Shown here piece by piece: positions 40,701 to 47,893 of a DNA stretch of 50,291 nt. The DNA is taken from the NCBI GenBank assembly GCA_016182965.1, contig JACPFM010000147.1:1-50291 (forward strand). Direction: 5' to 3'. The position numbers were made by a program, and so were the translations under genes. Within the stretch, counting starts at the first letter, position 1, and each line of letters opens with the position of its first letter. The DNA is from Deltaproteobacteria bacterium (GTDB taxonomy: Bacteria > Myxococcota_A > Polyangia > Polyangiales > JADJMO01). Under the pieces are notes generated by a model, which did not search any database, was not told the origin of the DNA, and saw only the letters and a list, made by a program, of their open reading frames with translations.

Positions 40701-43554
40701 ACCCGAGCCGCGGCGAATGAGCGTCCGGCGCATTTTGAGCGCGGCGCGAGGCGCGCAGGTGGTCGAACGTGTTGTTGTCGAGCGTGTCGCTCCCAACCGA
40801 GAAGCTCCCGCCGCGAGTGACCTTCCAGTATCGGGCGTTATCCCACGGAAAGCGCTCCGCCTCCGTAGGGCCCATCGGGTTGCGCGAGGGGGCGTCGAAC
40901 CAGTAGTCCGCGTCGTACCAGTCCTGAACCCACTCCGCGACGTTCCCCGCCATGTCGAGGACGCCGTACGGACTGATGCCCGTCGGGTGACTGCCCACGG
41001 CCTGGAACTTCGAGTTGCAGTTGTTCGCGTTCGAGAGCGTGCAGTCGGGCGGCAGACTCCCCCACGGGTACTTGCGACCATCGGCGCCGCGGGCCGCCTT
41101 CTCCCACTCCGCCTCCGTCGGCAGCCGCTTGCCGGTCCACTTGCAGTACTGCGCCGCCTGGAACCACGTCACGTCGACGACCGGATGCTCCGGCATCGCG
41201 ATCGGGTCGAAGTTGCTCGTCGTCGTCGCCGGCGCGGTGCACTTTCCCGCGTCGATGCAGCGCTTGTACGCGCTCTGCGTGATCTCGGTGCGGTCGAGGA
41301 GGAACTCGTTTACGTGGATGTCGCGCGCCGGCTCGTCCCCGTAGCAGGCGGCGATGTCGAATGCGTTGCAGCCGCTCCGGAACCAGCCGCCGGGGATGCG
41401 GACCATCGTCGCTGCCGCGCTCAGCGCGGGCACACCGCAGGATGCCGTGCAGCTCGATTGGCTGCTCGCAGCGGGTACCGACGCGGCCGCCACGAGCGCC
41501 TGCGCGGTGGCCGGATCGCTCCCTGCGTCGGCGCACCCCCGTGGGCTGGCCGTCACACTCGTACCCGCGACCGCGACCCCGAGGGTGTACTCGCCGACGG
41601 AGGTCCCCGCGCCCGAGAAGCTCGTGTCCGGGGAGCCTGCGACCCACACGTAGTAGGTTCCCGTCGCGCCTGCGGTCACGTCGAGCGCCTGATCGGCGCC
41701 GAGCGCATGGGAAGCCGACGCGACCGTCGTGCCGCTGGCATCGGTGAGCCGCACGACAGGATTCAGCGTGCTCTGGAGCACGTCGACGGCGTTGATGTCG
41801 ACATGAATCGAATCGCCGGCGGCTGCCGTGAGGGCGTAGACGTCGAGGTCGCCCGCGCTGATTCGGCCCGCGATGCGACTGGAGGTGGCGCTGCAGATGG
41901 CCGCGACCTGCCCCGCGAACGCGGCGTTGCAGCTGCTGCTCGACAGCTTCGGGCGGCAGTCGTCGATCCCGTCGCAGTTGGCGTCGCCGCACGGCGCCGG
42001 ACAGCGCGTGTCGGTGGTCGCCGCGTCCGTGCAGTCGTCCCTGCCGTCGCAGTCGGCGTCTCCGCAGCAGAGCGACGAGGCCAGCCCGCTGCAGTCGTCA
42101 CGGCCATCGCAGTCGCGGTCCAAGCCACAAGAGGCATTGGTGCCGTCAGCGTTCTTGAGGCCCGCCCTGAGGAGCCACTCCTCCATCGCACACATCGAGT
42201 CGACCGACGCGCCGGTCCCGTCGAAGGGCACGCAGCAGCGTGCGACCATGGCCTGGCAGTACTCGGAGCACGAGGCGCCGAGCGTCGCACGCCCTGCACC
42301 GACGCACGCGTCGACACACGCGGTGGCGCTGCACCCGACCTGGCCGACGAGCGCTTGCCTCTTCGTCGCCACGAGGTCCTCGGGCGCTCCCGGGGAGCTG
42401 CCGCACGACAGGCCGAAGGCCAACAGCACCAAGAGGGGCAACCCCAACGCTCCGCGATGAAGCACGAGCGCACGGCGCCGACGGTCGCGCCTCCTGATCA
42501 AGACACCGAGGAGGCCCACGAGACCGAGCGGCCCGTGGCCCCCGCTTGCGCGCCTGGCGCCGCTCGCTGTGCAGGAGGATGACCCGTCCTCCTCGCCGGC
42601 AGCTCCGGCGTAGGGCGGATCCCAGACCGGTGCGATCACCCCGTTCGGTACTTGCGGCTTGTTCGGGTTGTTGTCGCACTTCGGTGACGGTGGCGGCGCG
42701 GGCCGGGGATTGGTCGACGCGTTCCTGCTCCAGCCGGCCCCGCCGGAGCTGCCGTACTCGCCGGGATTCCCCAGGTTCGGATCGAAGTAGTTGGCGGCCG
42801 CGTGAGGCTCGAGCTGGCCGTATGGGTAGTCCGGCGGCCTCACGAAACGGGACTTCACCCCGTCCTCGAGGAGCTGGTTGTAGATGAGTCGCGGGATCGA
42901 ATCTCCCGTGTTGACGACACAGCGCGCCCCCACCGGGCACAGCCCCCCTGCGTAGGACACGTTGCCGGCGCTGCCGATGTTCGCGGCGCACGTGCCGGTC
43001 CCCCAGCTGTGGCAAAGGACCGGAGAGCCGAAGTCGCCCATCGCCTTCGCGAGCGCCTGGCGCTGCGCGGCGGTACCGCTCATCTTGGTGTACGGGTCCG
43101 ACAGCTGCCCCTTCGCGTCGGAGAAGCTCGAAGTCTCGGTGTTGTCCTCGGTGGCATAGTGACACCCCGGATACTGGGTGCCCGGGACCCAACCCCTGGC
43201 GCCATATCCCTTCGTCGTGATGCCCCTCTCGGCTCCGAGACCACCGACGTAGATCGGGCACGTCGGCTGATTGGTCGGCGCGCAACCGACGAACCTGGCC
43301 GTGCCGATGCGGGGAAGGTTGGACCGCAGGTAGTCGCCGAGCTCCTTGCAAGGATCGTGAATGCAAGGCCCACCCGCCTCCCACTGATAGGAGCTCGCGT
43401 CGCTCGAAAGCCCCTGGCCCTTGCAGTCACAGGCGGCCGCCGCGGGCCTCGAAACCAGCGTCAGCGTGGCGGCCGCGACGAGTCCGGCCACGACCTGTCG
43501 GCCGAGTGTCCCCAACGACCAATCGATCCCCACCGTGCCCCTTCGAGCCGTCAT
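34792..43554 (-). CDS. Giant exported multidomain protein: MYXO-CTERM module fused to FGE-fold/Cys-rich/beta-propeller lipoprotein-like module
   Basis: A 2,920-residue uninterrupted frame. ATG 43554 has GGAGG four bases upstream and a signal peptide ending RPAAAACDC. Residues 30-327 are an unrecognised exported domain. Residues 328-361 (C-TASG, hydrophobic GLVGLLGVLI, then RRRDRRRR) look like a MYXO-CTERM tail, yet no stop follows; a lipoprotein-type signal (GLPLLVLLAFGLSC, Cys384) comes next in frame. Then come Ca-binding-like D-x-DGRDDC repeats, a PPC-like domain, an FGE/SUMF1 fold (about 717-955) without the catalytic Cys pair, about 12 Cys-rich units (SDGCGGxxDCGxC), three blocks of SBBP-like blades (DVFVAKYSG...HVWSRxFG) and a Cys-rich end. 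GTG 42465 could start a separate second protein. Likely surface-exposed; function unknown. Confidence 0.8.
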   Translation of the reverse strand: MTARRGTVGIDWSLGTLGRQVVAGLVAAATLTLVSRPAAAACDCKGQGLSSDASSYQWEAGGPCIHDPCKELGDYLRSNLPRIGTARFVGCAPTNQPTCPIYVGGLGAERGITTKGYGARGWVPGTQYPGCHYATEDNTETSSFSDAKGQLSDPYTKMSGTAAQRQALAKAMGDFGSPVLCHSWGTGTCAANIGSAGNVSYAGGLCPVGARCVVNTGDSIPRLIYNQLLEDGVKSRFVRPPDYPYGQLEPHAAANYFDPNLGNPGEYGSSGGAGWSRNASTNPRPAPPPSPKCDNNPNKPQVPNGVIAPVWDPPYAGAAGEEDGSSSCTASGARRASGGHGPLGLVGLLGVLIRRRDRRRRALVLHRGALGLPLLVLLAFGLSCGSSPGAPEDLVATKRQALVGQVGCSATACVDACVGAGRATLGASCSEYCQAMVARCCVPFDGTGASVDSMCAMEEWLLRAGLKNADGTNASCGLDRDCDGRDDCSGLASSLCCGDADCDGRDDCTDAATTDTRCPAPCGDANCDGIDDCRPKLSSSSCNAAFAGQVAAICSATSSRIAGRISAGDLDVYALTAAAGDSIHVDINAVDVLQSTLNPVVRLTDASGTTVASASHALGADQALDVTAGATGTYYVWVAGSPDTSFSGAGTSVGEYTLGVAVAGTSVTASPRGCADAGSDPATAQALVAAASVPAASSQSSCTASCGVPALSAAATMVRIPGGWFRSGCNAFDIAACYGDEPARDIHVNEFLLDRTEITQSAYKRCIDAGKCTAPATTTSNFDPIAMPEHPVVDVTWFQAAQYCKWTGKRLPTEAEWEKAARGADGRKYPWGSLPPDCTLSNANNCNSKFQAVGSHPTGISPYGVLDMAGNVAEWVQDWYDADYWFDAPSRNPMGPTEAERFPWDNARYWKVTRGGSFSVGSDTLDNNTFDHLRASRRAQNAPDAHSPRLGFRCAAGGAECRPRSCADSGQCGLIPDGCGGTIDCGGCAAPATCGGGGTPNLCGCAGGSCTTWSRRFGFAAGTRATTAPGAFDLVTALDGSDNVFMLSTVSSVAVNLGGVDLAPLGTGSNVVLAKYDAHGGHLWSIRLGATGSTSGHALTVDAAGDVFAVGNFTGTTNLGGVNLTSAGANDVFVAKYSGATGTHVWSRQYGSTGDELGYGVAADAAGGVYVTGYFTGTGSFGGPDLVSAGGSDVFVARIASPDGAAIWSSRFGSAGADYGIQVSVDSTGNAVVGGHFSGTVSFGGSSLVSAGGTDVFVAKLSSTATHLWSVRGGGAGNDALTNLAVSAADDIAITGTYYATPDFGGGALPKSLGPFYMDLYVVKYSGAGAHVWSRGLGTDGQDSGRAVAFDGAGNVVLLGNYAFGALGEPIDAGGGALPYRGFDDILLAEYDGVTGAHVWSKSIGGDDSEQAWRSLAIASTGEIVFAGRFISTVDLGSGWLTGPRTNYQLLLARVTAEGPCRPRSCAEVGAECGAISDGCGGTLACGTCQEPATCGTGGPNKCGCSATTCASAAATCGQKLDGCGGVLSCFGGLATDNACAANKSCFQTATSCAAAGASCGQIQNGCDQVYSCGTCSAGLTCGGGGVANACGSGACTPKTCAQLGKNCGKVSDGCGGVVDCGACATGTCGGAGTANVCGICVPKTCAELGKNCGTVSDGCGGFVDCGTCSGTQVCGGGGDAVCGCVAQTCAANLAACGTIGDGCGGTLDCGSCSSGAVCGADLASLNQCCAPTSCAAQGKTCGSISDGCGHALDCGTCSGNLTCGGGGTANTCGCTPRTCAQIGANCGSIADGCGGTLDCGTCIAPRVCGPNNTCELPWPKIIAGAAEYGDGTYVGGVAVDATGDVVVAGRYYAPITFSNSTTVASGKGLFIGKYSASGTLLWLKTFDTTGSSSSLDGLALDGAGDIVVTGQLFGSCDFGGGVTTGDSGNGDVFVAKFAGADGSYRWARHSAPTAGVEAVAADGAGNVVIVGHFYGSAALGGTTLTSAGGLDIYVARYGASDGAHLWSKRFGGSGDEWAVGLATDASGNVFVSGSVGSTINFGTTSTTNLASAGGYDIFVASLSSSGEHRWSKRFGSTGSDVGYGVAVSTAGVLALTGAFEGSVDFGGGTLTSAGSNDVFLSSLDAATGNFRWAKRFGDASKNLSGDGIGEVSRVTFSGTDNVVLAGASLGSGIDFGGGVLPHYPCGTYCGAYFAASFGAADGAHRSSVGGYDPQHVSVSGLATDGAGNVFLGGKTSNWSSSNGTLYGVVLPKPVSGTIGMGYALKLGATGCAPTTCAVQGATCGTILDGCGGSLNCGACTAPSVCGKLSNGSASGRCCLPTTCASLGKNCGSIPDGCGGTLSCGTCDGAWPQTCGGGGAGPNVCGCPAGTDGCAQPEYWSRALGAIGAYGLGDGGSVDVATDGTILRAFESNGNLRSIDAHTSAGSGLWTRYVSGGGGQVAADDSNHAVFSGQFADGSFLEYDSVVFGKQWSRSATPAGAISNNVQAVVRGPRVAATFALSGTVDLGGGPLAPITTRDVGVAMYGDDGTLVWAKRFSGAPVVDYSTYISSIAQDASGNVYIAGRFYDAVSFGGTAITPNKCFVGGYWHYGDFLVKLAVADGQQVWAKALPCEKWTFKLRGSDSGGVLGLFVDSGFTIVQMLDGVTGNAVWTKAYSSSSGVSLSSAAFDSAGDVVVVGSLSAPFDFGGGAVGRSGTAGLFAVKYTAGSGAHVWSRAFGGGYVADVAVDRRPGASALVLHGWSQSSSVDFDVYGGPIPASRYFLARLPDPPSCTPDCAGRTCGSDGCGGTCGACTGTGTCGGTCTSAGTCSYPASTVGCSDGNACTSGDHCDGAGRCVVATSITTCSQSSDACCPGGCTASSDTDCGYCGDAICSCSEASSGSCPGDCRKTGKSGFSCGNARCETGETATSCPADCGGGCP
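42401..42573 (-). other. Internal junction: MYXO-CTERM-like tail followed in frame by a lipobox signal
   Basis: Codons 328-361 of the giant protein (42573-42472) have the layout of a C-terminal sorting tail: Cys, short Gly/Ala stretch, hydrophobic helix, Arg cluster. Codons 364-384 (42465-42403) have the layout of an N-terminal lipoprotein signal ending LSC. No stop codon separates them, and no good ribosome-binding site precedes GTG 42465, although AGGAGG lies about 20 bases upstream. Confidence 0.7.
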
Positions 43555-43680
43555 CGCCCCTCCGCGCCCCGGCGCACAGCCGAGGCCCTTCGAAGGGAGG
43601 ACGCAGTCGGATCGCCTCGCGTGCACGAAATCTGCGAACGGCTCGTTCTTCGCGCAGCCAGCCGGCGGGGACGCGTAGAC

Positions 43681-46600
43681 CTACAGAGGTACCTGGTCCC
43701 ACTCGCGCGCCAGAGTCATGATGCGCGCGTTCTCCGGCACTTCGGCGAGGAAGGAGGCACGCAGCGCGTCGTTCGCGATCCGCGAGGCCGCGACGTGGAC
43801 GCGCGCGCGCGCGTCGAGAATCGCGGCCCGCGCGTCCGAGTCCCTCCCCGCGGCACGCAGCGCCTCTGCGTGAACGAGGAGGACCTGCGCCTCGCAGTCC
43901 TCGCGGTTTCCCAGCCCATCTACGATCTCACGGGCACGGGCCGCGATCTCGAGCGCTTCGACCGCGGCTCCCCGGCGCAGCCGCGAATCGGCGAGCATCG
44001 ATAGCGCATATGCCCTGAGCGGAGGGATGGGTGAGACCAGCAGAAGGGCGTGCTCCGCCTCCCGCTCGGCCCCCTCGTATTCGCTCGCGCGCATGTGGAT
44101 CCATGCGAGGTAGAGGTGCGCGGCACCTTCGAGACTGCGATCGCCCTGCGCCGCAGAGGCTGCGAGAGCTTCGCGCTCGACAGCGACCCCCTCCCCGATC
44201 CGACCGATCCGGGCCAACGCGAATCCGAGGTTGTGCTTGGCCGAGGCGACGACCGACCCCAGCCCCATTCGCTCGGCGTCGGCGATCGCGTGGAGCAGGG
44301 CGTCGATGGCTCGCTGGTTGTCGCCGAGCATCAGATCGTAGTACGCGACGGGGACAGATACGGCGCACGCGCTGCGCAGGTCGCCCGCCTCGCGGAACTT
44401 CGCCGCCGCCAGCCCGCTGCAGCGCCGGCGCTCGCCCAGATCGCCGGTGGCGACCGCTCGCTCCGCGGAGAGCTGGTACCAGCGGGCAGCGATCGCCGGC
44501 TCGCGCAGTGCAGACTCGGCGACGGGGCATTCGCTTCGGCGAATGAGGGCGTCGGCGAGGTCGAAGTAGCCGTAGTACGCGAGACTCGCTGCGAGCCGCA
44601 TGATCGCCACGATGCCCACCGGACGCTGCGGCGAGATCCTCGCCATGATCGGCGCGCACTCGTCGACCTCTCGCGCGATCGCGAGCAACCGCTCGTGGTT
44701 GCCGCGCCGCGCGCTGGCGAGCGCGGCCTCGACCGCCGCTTGGCACCAGCTCGTCGAAGCCCTCGGCAACAGCTCGAACGCCTCGAACGAGCGGGTCTCG
44801 GCCGCAATCCAGTCGCCGCGCCATCGCTCCGCTTCGGCCGCAATGAGTTGCAGCGCACCGCGCTCTTCACCGGCAGCCCCCCGATCGATAGCGCGGTCGG
44901 CGTGCTCGATCGCCGCCGAGAAGTCATTCGCGCCGAGCGCCTGCTCCGCGGCGCGCCTGTAGTGTGCGCGCGCGCGCGCCGGTGCTGCCGCTCGATCGCA
45001 GTGCTCGGCGAGCACGGCCGCATCCGACTCGCCGATCGACTCCAGCCAGTCCGCAGCCATGCGATGGGCGTCCGCGCGCTCCGCCTCGCCGAGCATCGAG
45101 TAGGCGGCCTCCCGTAACAACGCATGCCGGAAGCGAAACACCCGGTCGCCCGGGGAAGCTGCCGAGTGTTGTTCGGCCACTACTTCGCGAGCGACGAGGT
45201 CGTCGAGCGAGCGATCGACGTCGCTTGGGCTACCGAAACCCGCGACGCCGCCCTTTCGAAACACGTGACCGAACACGGAGCCGGCCTGCAGCAGACGGAG
45301 ACTGTCGGCGTCGAGCGCCTCGAGGCGCGCCTGCAACACGGCGGCGAGGGTCTCGGGGAGCGTGTCTCGTCCATCGGCCGCCGCACGGATCAGCTCTTCG
45401 AGATAGAAGGGGTTTCCCTCCGCGCGCAGCACTATCTCTGCTGCAACCGACGGGCTCACGTCCTCGAGCACGTGCCGCACGAGCCGCTCGGAGGCGCGGC
45501 GGGTCAGCGCGGCGAGCCGAATCTCCTGGACACCGCGTTCCTGCCACAACCGCGGGAGAAGGTCATGAGTCTCGGGTCGCCCGAACGCGACGACCATCAA
45601 CGAGCGATCGCGGTGCAATCGTAGGACGGCGTCGAGGAGGCGGATCGAGGGCTGGTCCGCCCACTGCAAGTCGTCGAGCACGACGAGCAGGAGGCGCGTC
45701 GCGCACTCTGCACCTACGAAGTCCTCGAAGGCGCGCCGGATCTGATCGCCACGCACCACCGGCTCCCGGCGCGCCGTGCGGAGCTGAACGCTCTGATCGT
45801 CGGGGAAAGGCGCTCCAACGAGCTCACCGAGGAACTCGGTGATGCGCAACGCATCCAGCTCGTCCCAACCCGCCCTCGCGCGCAACCGCTCGACCCGCTC
45901 ACCGAGCTTCCGGCGGCGCGCGTCGATGGGCTCACCTTCGACGAGATCCGCGCTGCGCTCGAGCGCCGGCGCGATCATCGAGTAGGGCGCGCCGGCGCTC
46001 ATCGGATCGCCCTGCGCCGTCCAGATCTCGACGTCGGCGCGATGGCGGGCACGCGCGAGCAGCTCCTGACACAGGCGAGACTTTCCGTACTGGGGTGGAG
46101 CGGTGACCAGGATCGCTCGGGCGACCGGCTCGGACGCACACTCGTCCAGGAAGGACTCGAGGTGATCGATCTCGCGCTCGCGGCCTATCAGCGGCGTGGA
46201 CTTTCCGAGGAGCGTTCGAACGACCGCCGCGTCCCTCGGGCCACGCAACGACCACCCCTGCGTGCCGCAATGGACATCGAACATGGTCTCCACGAGGCGG
46301 GCGGTGACTTCATCCAATCGAATGGGATCGTCGTCGTTCGATTCGAGGAGCATGCGCGCACGGCCAACGATCTCGAGGTCGGGTGACCTCGACGAGGCCT
46401 GGCCTCGCCCGGTGACGATCGCTATCGAACGCACCGCGAGCTCCGCGCGGAAGGCGAGCGCGCAGCGGACCGCACGCGTCGCATGGTCTGCGACCTCCGT
46501 CGCCGCGAAGGTGACGATCGCGGCTCCGCCGGGCAGCTCCTCGACGGTGCCGCCGAATGAAGCGGCCACACGACGCAGATCGCGGCCGCGGCTGGGACCC

Positions 46601-47823
46601 GGCCCGTCGCCCACGAGCATCATCGAGTGGACCCGGGGCGCGTTCAGGGCGACGCTCCCGCGGCCGCGCACGCTCGGGGGCGGCCGCGGATCGAGCAAGG
46701 CGCGCAGCTCGTCGCGCGTCGCGCTCGAAACGTACGGCTCGAGCGCGTGGGCGAGCTCGAAAGCATCGGGGAACCGCTTTGAGGCGCCCTTCACGAGACA
46801 GCGCATCGCGACGTCACAGAGATCCCCGGGTAGATCAGGGCGAATCAACCCCAGGCTCTTCGGCTCCTCGGTGAGGATCGCCGAGAGGGTCTCGCCGAGA
46901 GAAGCGCGCCGGTAGGGAGCTTCGCCGGCAAGGAGCTCGTACAGGATCGAACCGAGCGCCCACACGTCCGCGGGCGGTCCGGCGTCCCTCGAGGCTCGGA
47001 TCTGCTCGGGAGACATGTAGATGGGCGTACCGAGGAGCGACCGCGATTGCGTCAGCGCGGCTTCGTCTGCTTCGACCTCGGGCGTGGGCGCCTTGGAGAC
47101 ACCGAAGTCCAACACCTTGACGAAGAATGGAGCGAGCTCATCTCGTGAGTTTGCGTCGACGAGGAACAAGTTCGCCGGCTTGAGATCGCGATGGACGATC
47201 GAAGCGCTGTGCGCCGCGCCGACGCCCATGCAGGCCTGGACGACGATGTCGGCTGCCGCGAGCGCGTCGATCCGTCCGCGCGCCTGCAGCAACGTGCGCG
47301 CGTCGTGGCCGAGCAGGTGCTCCATCACGAGGTACGGCTCGCCCGTCTGCAGAGTCGCCGCATCGAGCACGCGAACGAGGTGGTCGCTCTCGAGTCGCGC
47401 CGCGGTCTGCGCCTCACGAACGAACCTGGCTACCGCGTGTTGCGAGGCGAGGCCGCGCGGGTGGAGGAGCTTGATCGCGACGGTCCGCTCGAGCGTGAGG
47501 TGAGTCGCAAGGAGCACGAGCCCCATCCCTCCCCCAGCGAGCACCCGTTCGACGCGATAGCGGTTGTCGAGCACCGCGCCGTGCACGAAGCGACGCATGA
47601 ACGACTGCTCCGCATCCCTGAGATCGCTCGAAGCTCCGCGCGCGATCACCGGGCCTTCTGCCGCCGTCGAGTTCGACGGTGCGTCCGCGCGCGCGACCGC
47701 CGCTACGAGCAGGCGGCAGGCGTGGCAATCGCCCAGGTGCGACCGCCACCCGACGGCCTCGGCCTCATCGAGATCCCCGCCCGCCAAGGCGAGTGCGACG
47801 CTCTCGGTAATGCATTGCGTCAT
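43681..47823 (-). CDS. Anti-sigma zinc finger fused to Ser/Thr kinase, cyclase-like domain, ATPase and TPR region
   Basis: A 1,380-residue cytoplasmic regulator. Residues 1-40 form a zf-HC2 anti-sigma zinc finger (Cys4, His29, Cys33, Cys36; HLGDCHAC). A Hanks-type kinase follows: GGGMG loop, VAIKLL, HRDLKPAN, DFGVSK and SPEQ are intact. Residues about 400-530 resemble a degenerate class III cyclase domain (GGTVEELPGGAAIVTF, VRSIAIVTGRG). Next is an ATPase of the LuxR-MalT/PknK kind with a modified P-loop (APPQYGKSRL) and Walker B LLLVVLDDLQWAD, and then about 500 residues of TPR-like helices. It diverges from a sigma-factor gene with 70 bp between starts. A zinc finger at the N-terminus of a kinase beside a sigma factor suggests direct control of that sigma. 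ATG 47823 is chosen; GTG 47859 is possible. Confidence 0.85.
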   Translation of the reverse strand: MTQCITESVALALAGGDLDEAEAVGWRSHLGDCHACRLLVAAVARADAPSNSTAAEGPVIARGASSDLRDAEQSFMRRFVHGAVLDNRYRVERVLAGGGMGLVLLATHLTLERTVAIKLLHPRGLASQHAVARFVREAQTAARLESDHLVRVLDAATLQTGEPYLVMEHLLGHDARTLLQARGRIDALAAADIVVQACMGVGAAHSASIVHRDLKPANLFLVDANSRDELAPFFVKVLDFGVSKAPTPEVEADEAALTQSRSLLGTPIYMSPEQIRASRDAGPPADVWALGSILYELLAGEAPYRRASLGETLSAILTEEPKSLGLIRPDLPGDLCDVAMRCLVKGASKRFPDAFELAHALEPYVSSATRDELRALLDPRPPPSVRGRGSVALNAPRVHSMMLVGDGPGPSRGRDLRRVAASFGGTVEELPGGAAIVTFAATEVADHATRAVRCALAFRAELAVRSIAIVTGRGQASSRSPDLEIVGRARMLLESNDDDPIRLDEVTARLVETMFDVHCGTQGWSLRGPRDAAVVRTLLGKSTPLIGREREIDHLESFLDECASEPVARAILVTAPPQYGKSRLCQELLARARHRADVEIWTAQGDPMSAGAPYSMIAPALERSADLVEGEPIDARRRKLGERVERLRARAGWDELDALRITEFLGELVGAPFPDDQSVQLRTARREPVVRGDQIRRAFEDFVGAECATRLLLVVLDDLQWADQPSIRLLDAVLRLHRDRSLMVVAFGRPETHDLLPRLWQERGVQEIRLAALTRRASERLVRHVLEDVSPSVAAEIVLRAEGNPFYLEELIRAAADGRDTLPETLAAVLQARLEALDADSLRLLQAGSVFGHVFRKGGVAGFGSPSDVDRSLDDLVAREVVAEQHSAASPGDRVFRFRHALLREAAYSMLGEAERADAHRMAADWLESIGESDAAVLAEHCDRAAAPARARAHYRRAAEQALGANDFSAAIEHADRAIDRGAAGEERGALQLIAAEAERWRGDWIAAETRSFEAFELLPRASTSWCQAAVEAALASARRGNHERLLAIAREVDECAPIMARISPQRPVGIVAIMRLAASLAYYGYFDLADALIRRSECPVAESALREPAIAARWYQLSAERAVATGDLGERRRCSGLAAAKFREAGDLRSACAVSVPVAYYDLMLGDNQRAIDALLHAIADAERMGLGSVVASAKHNLGFALARIGRIGEGVAVEREALAASAAQGDRSLEGAAHLYLAWIHMRASEYEGAEREAEHALLLVSPIPPLRAYALSMLADSRLRRGAAVEALEIAARAREIVDGLGNREDCEAQVLLVHAEALRAAGRDSDARAAILDARARVHVAASRIANDALRASFLAEVPENARIMTLAREWDQVPL

Positions 47824-47854
47824 CGGCGACTTCGACGTGGCGGACGCCGACCGT

Positions 47855-47875
47855 AGCACGAGCGCGTCGCGTGCT
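47855..47875. promoter_or_regulatory. Inverted repeat in the kinase/sigma divergent promoter region
   Basis: AGCACG (47855-47860) and CGTGCT (47870-47875) flank a 9-base spacer in the 70-bp gap between the divergent kinase and sigma genes. It could be an autoregulatory operator. No confident -35/-10 pair was identified, as expected if an alternative sigma is used. Confidence 0.3.
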
Positions 47876-47893
47876 GTATCCCGCTTGGACGAG

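Noticed and set aside
40690..41410. Active formylglycine-generating enzyme
   Set aside because: The conserved Cys pair after RGGS is missing and no sulfatase is nearby.
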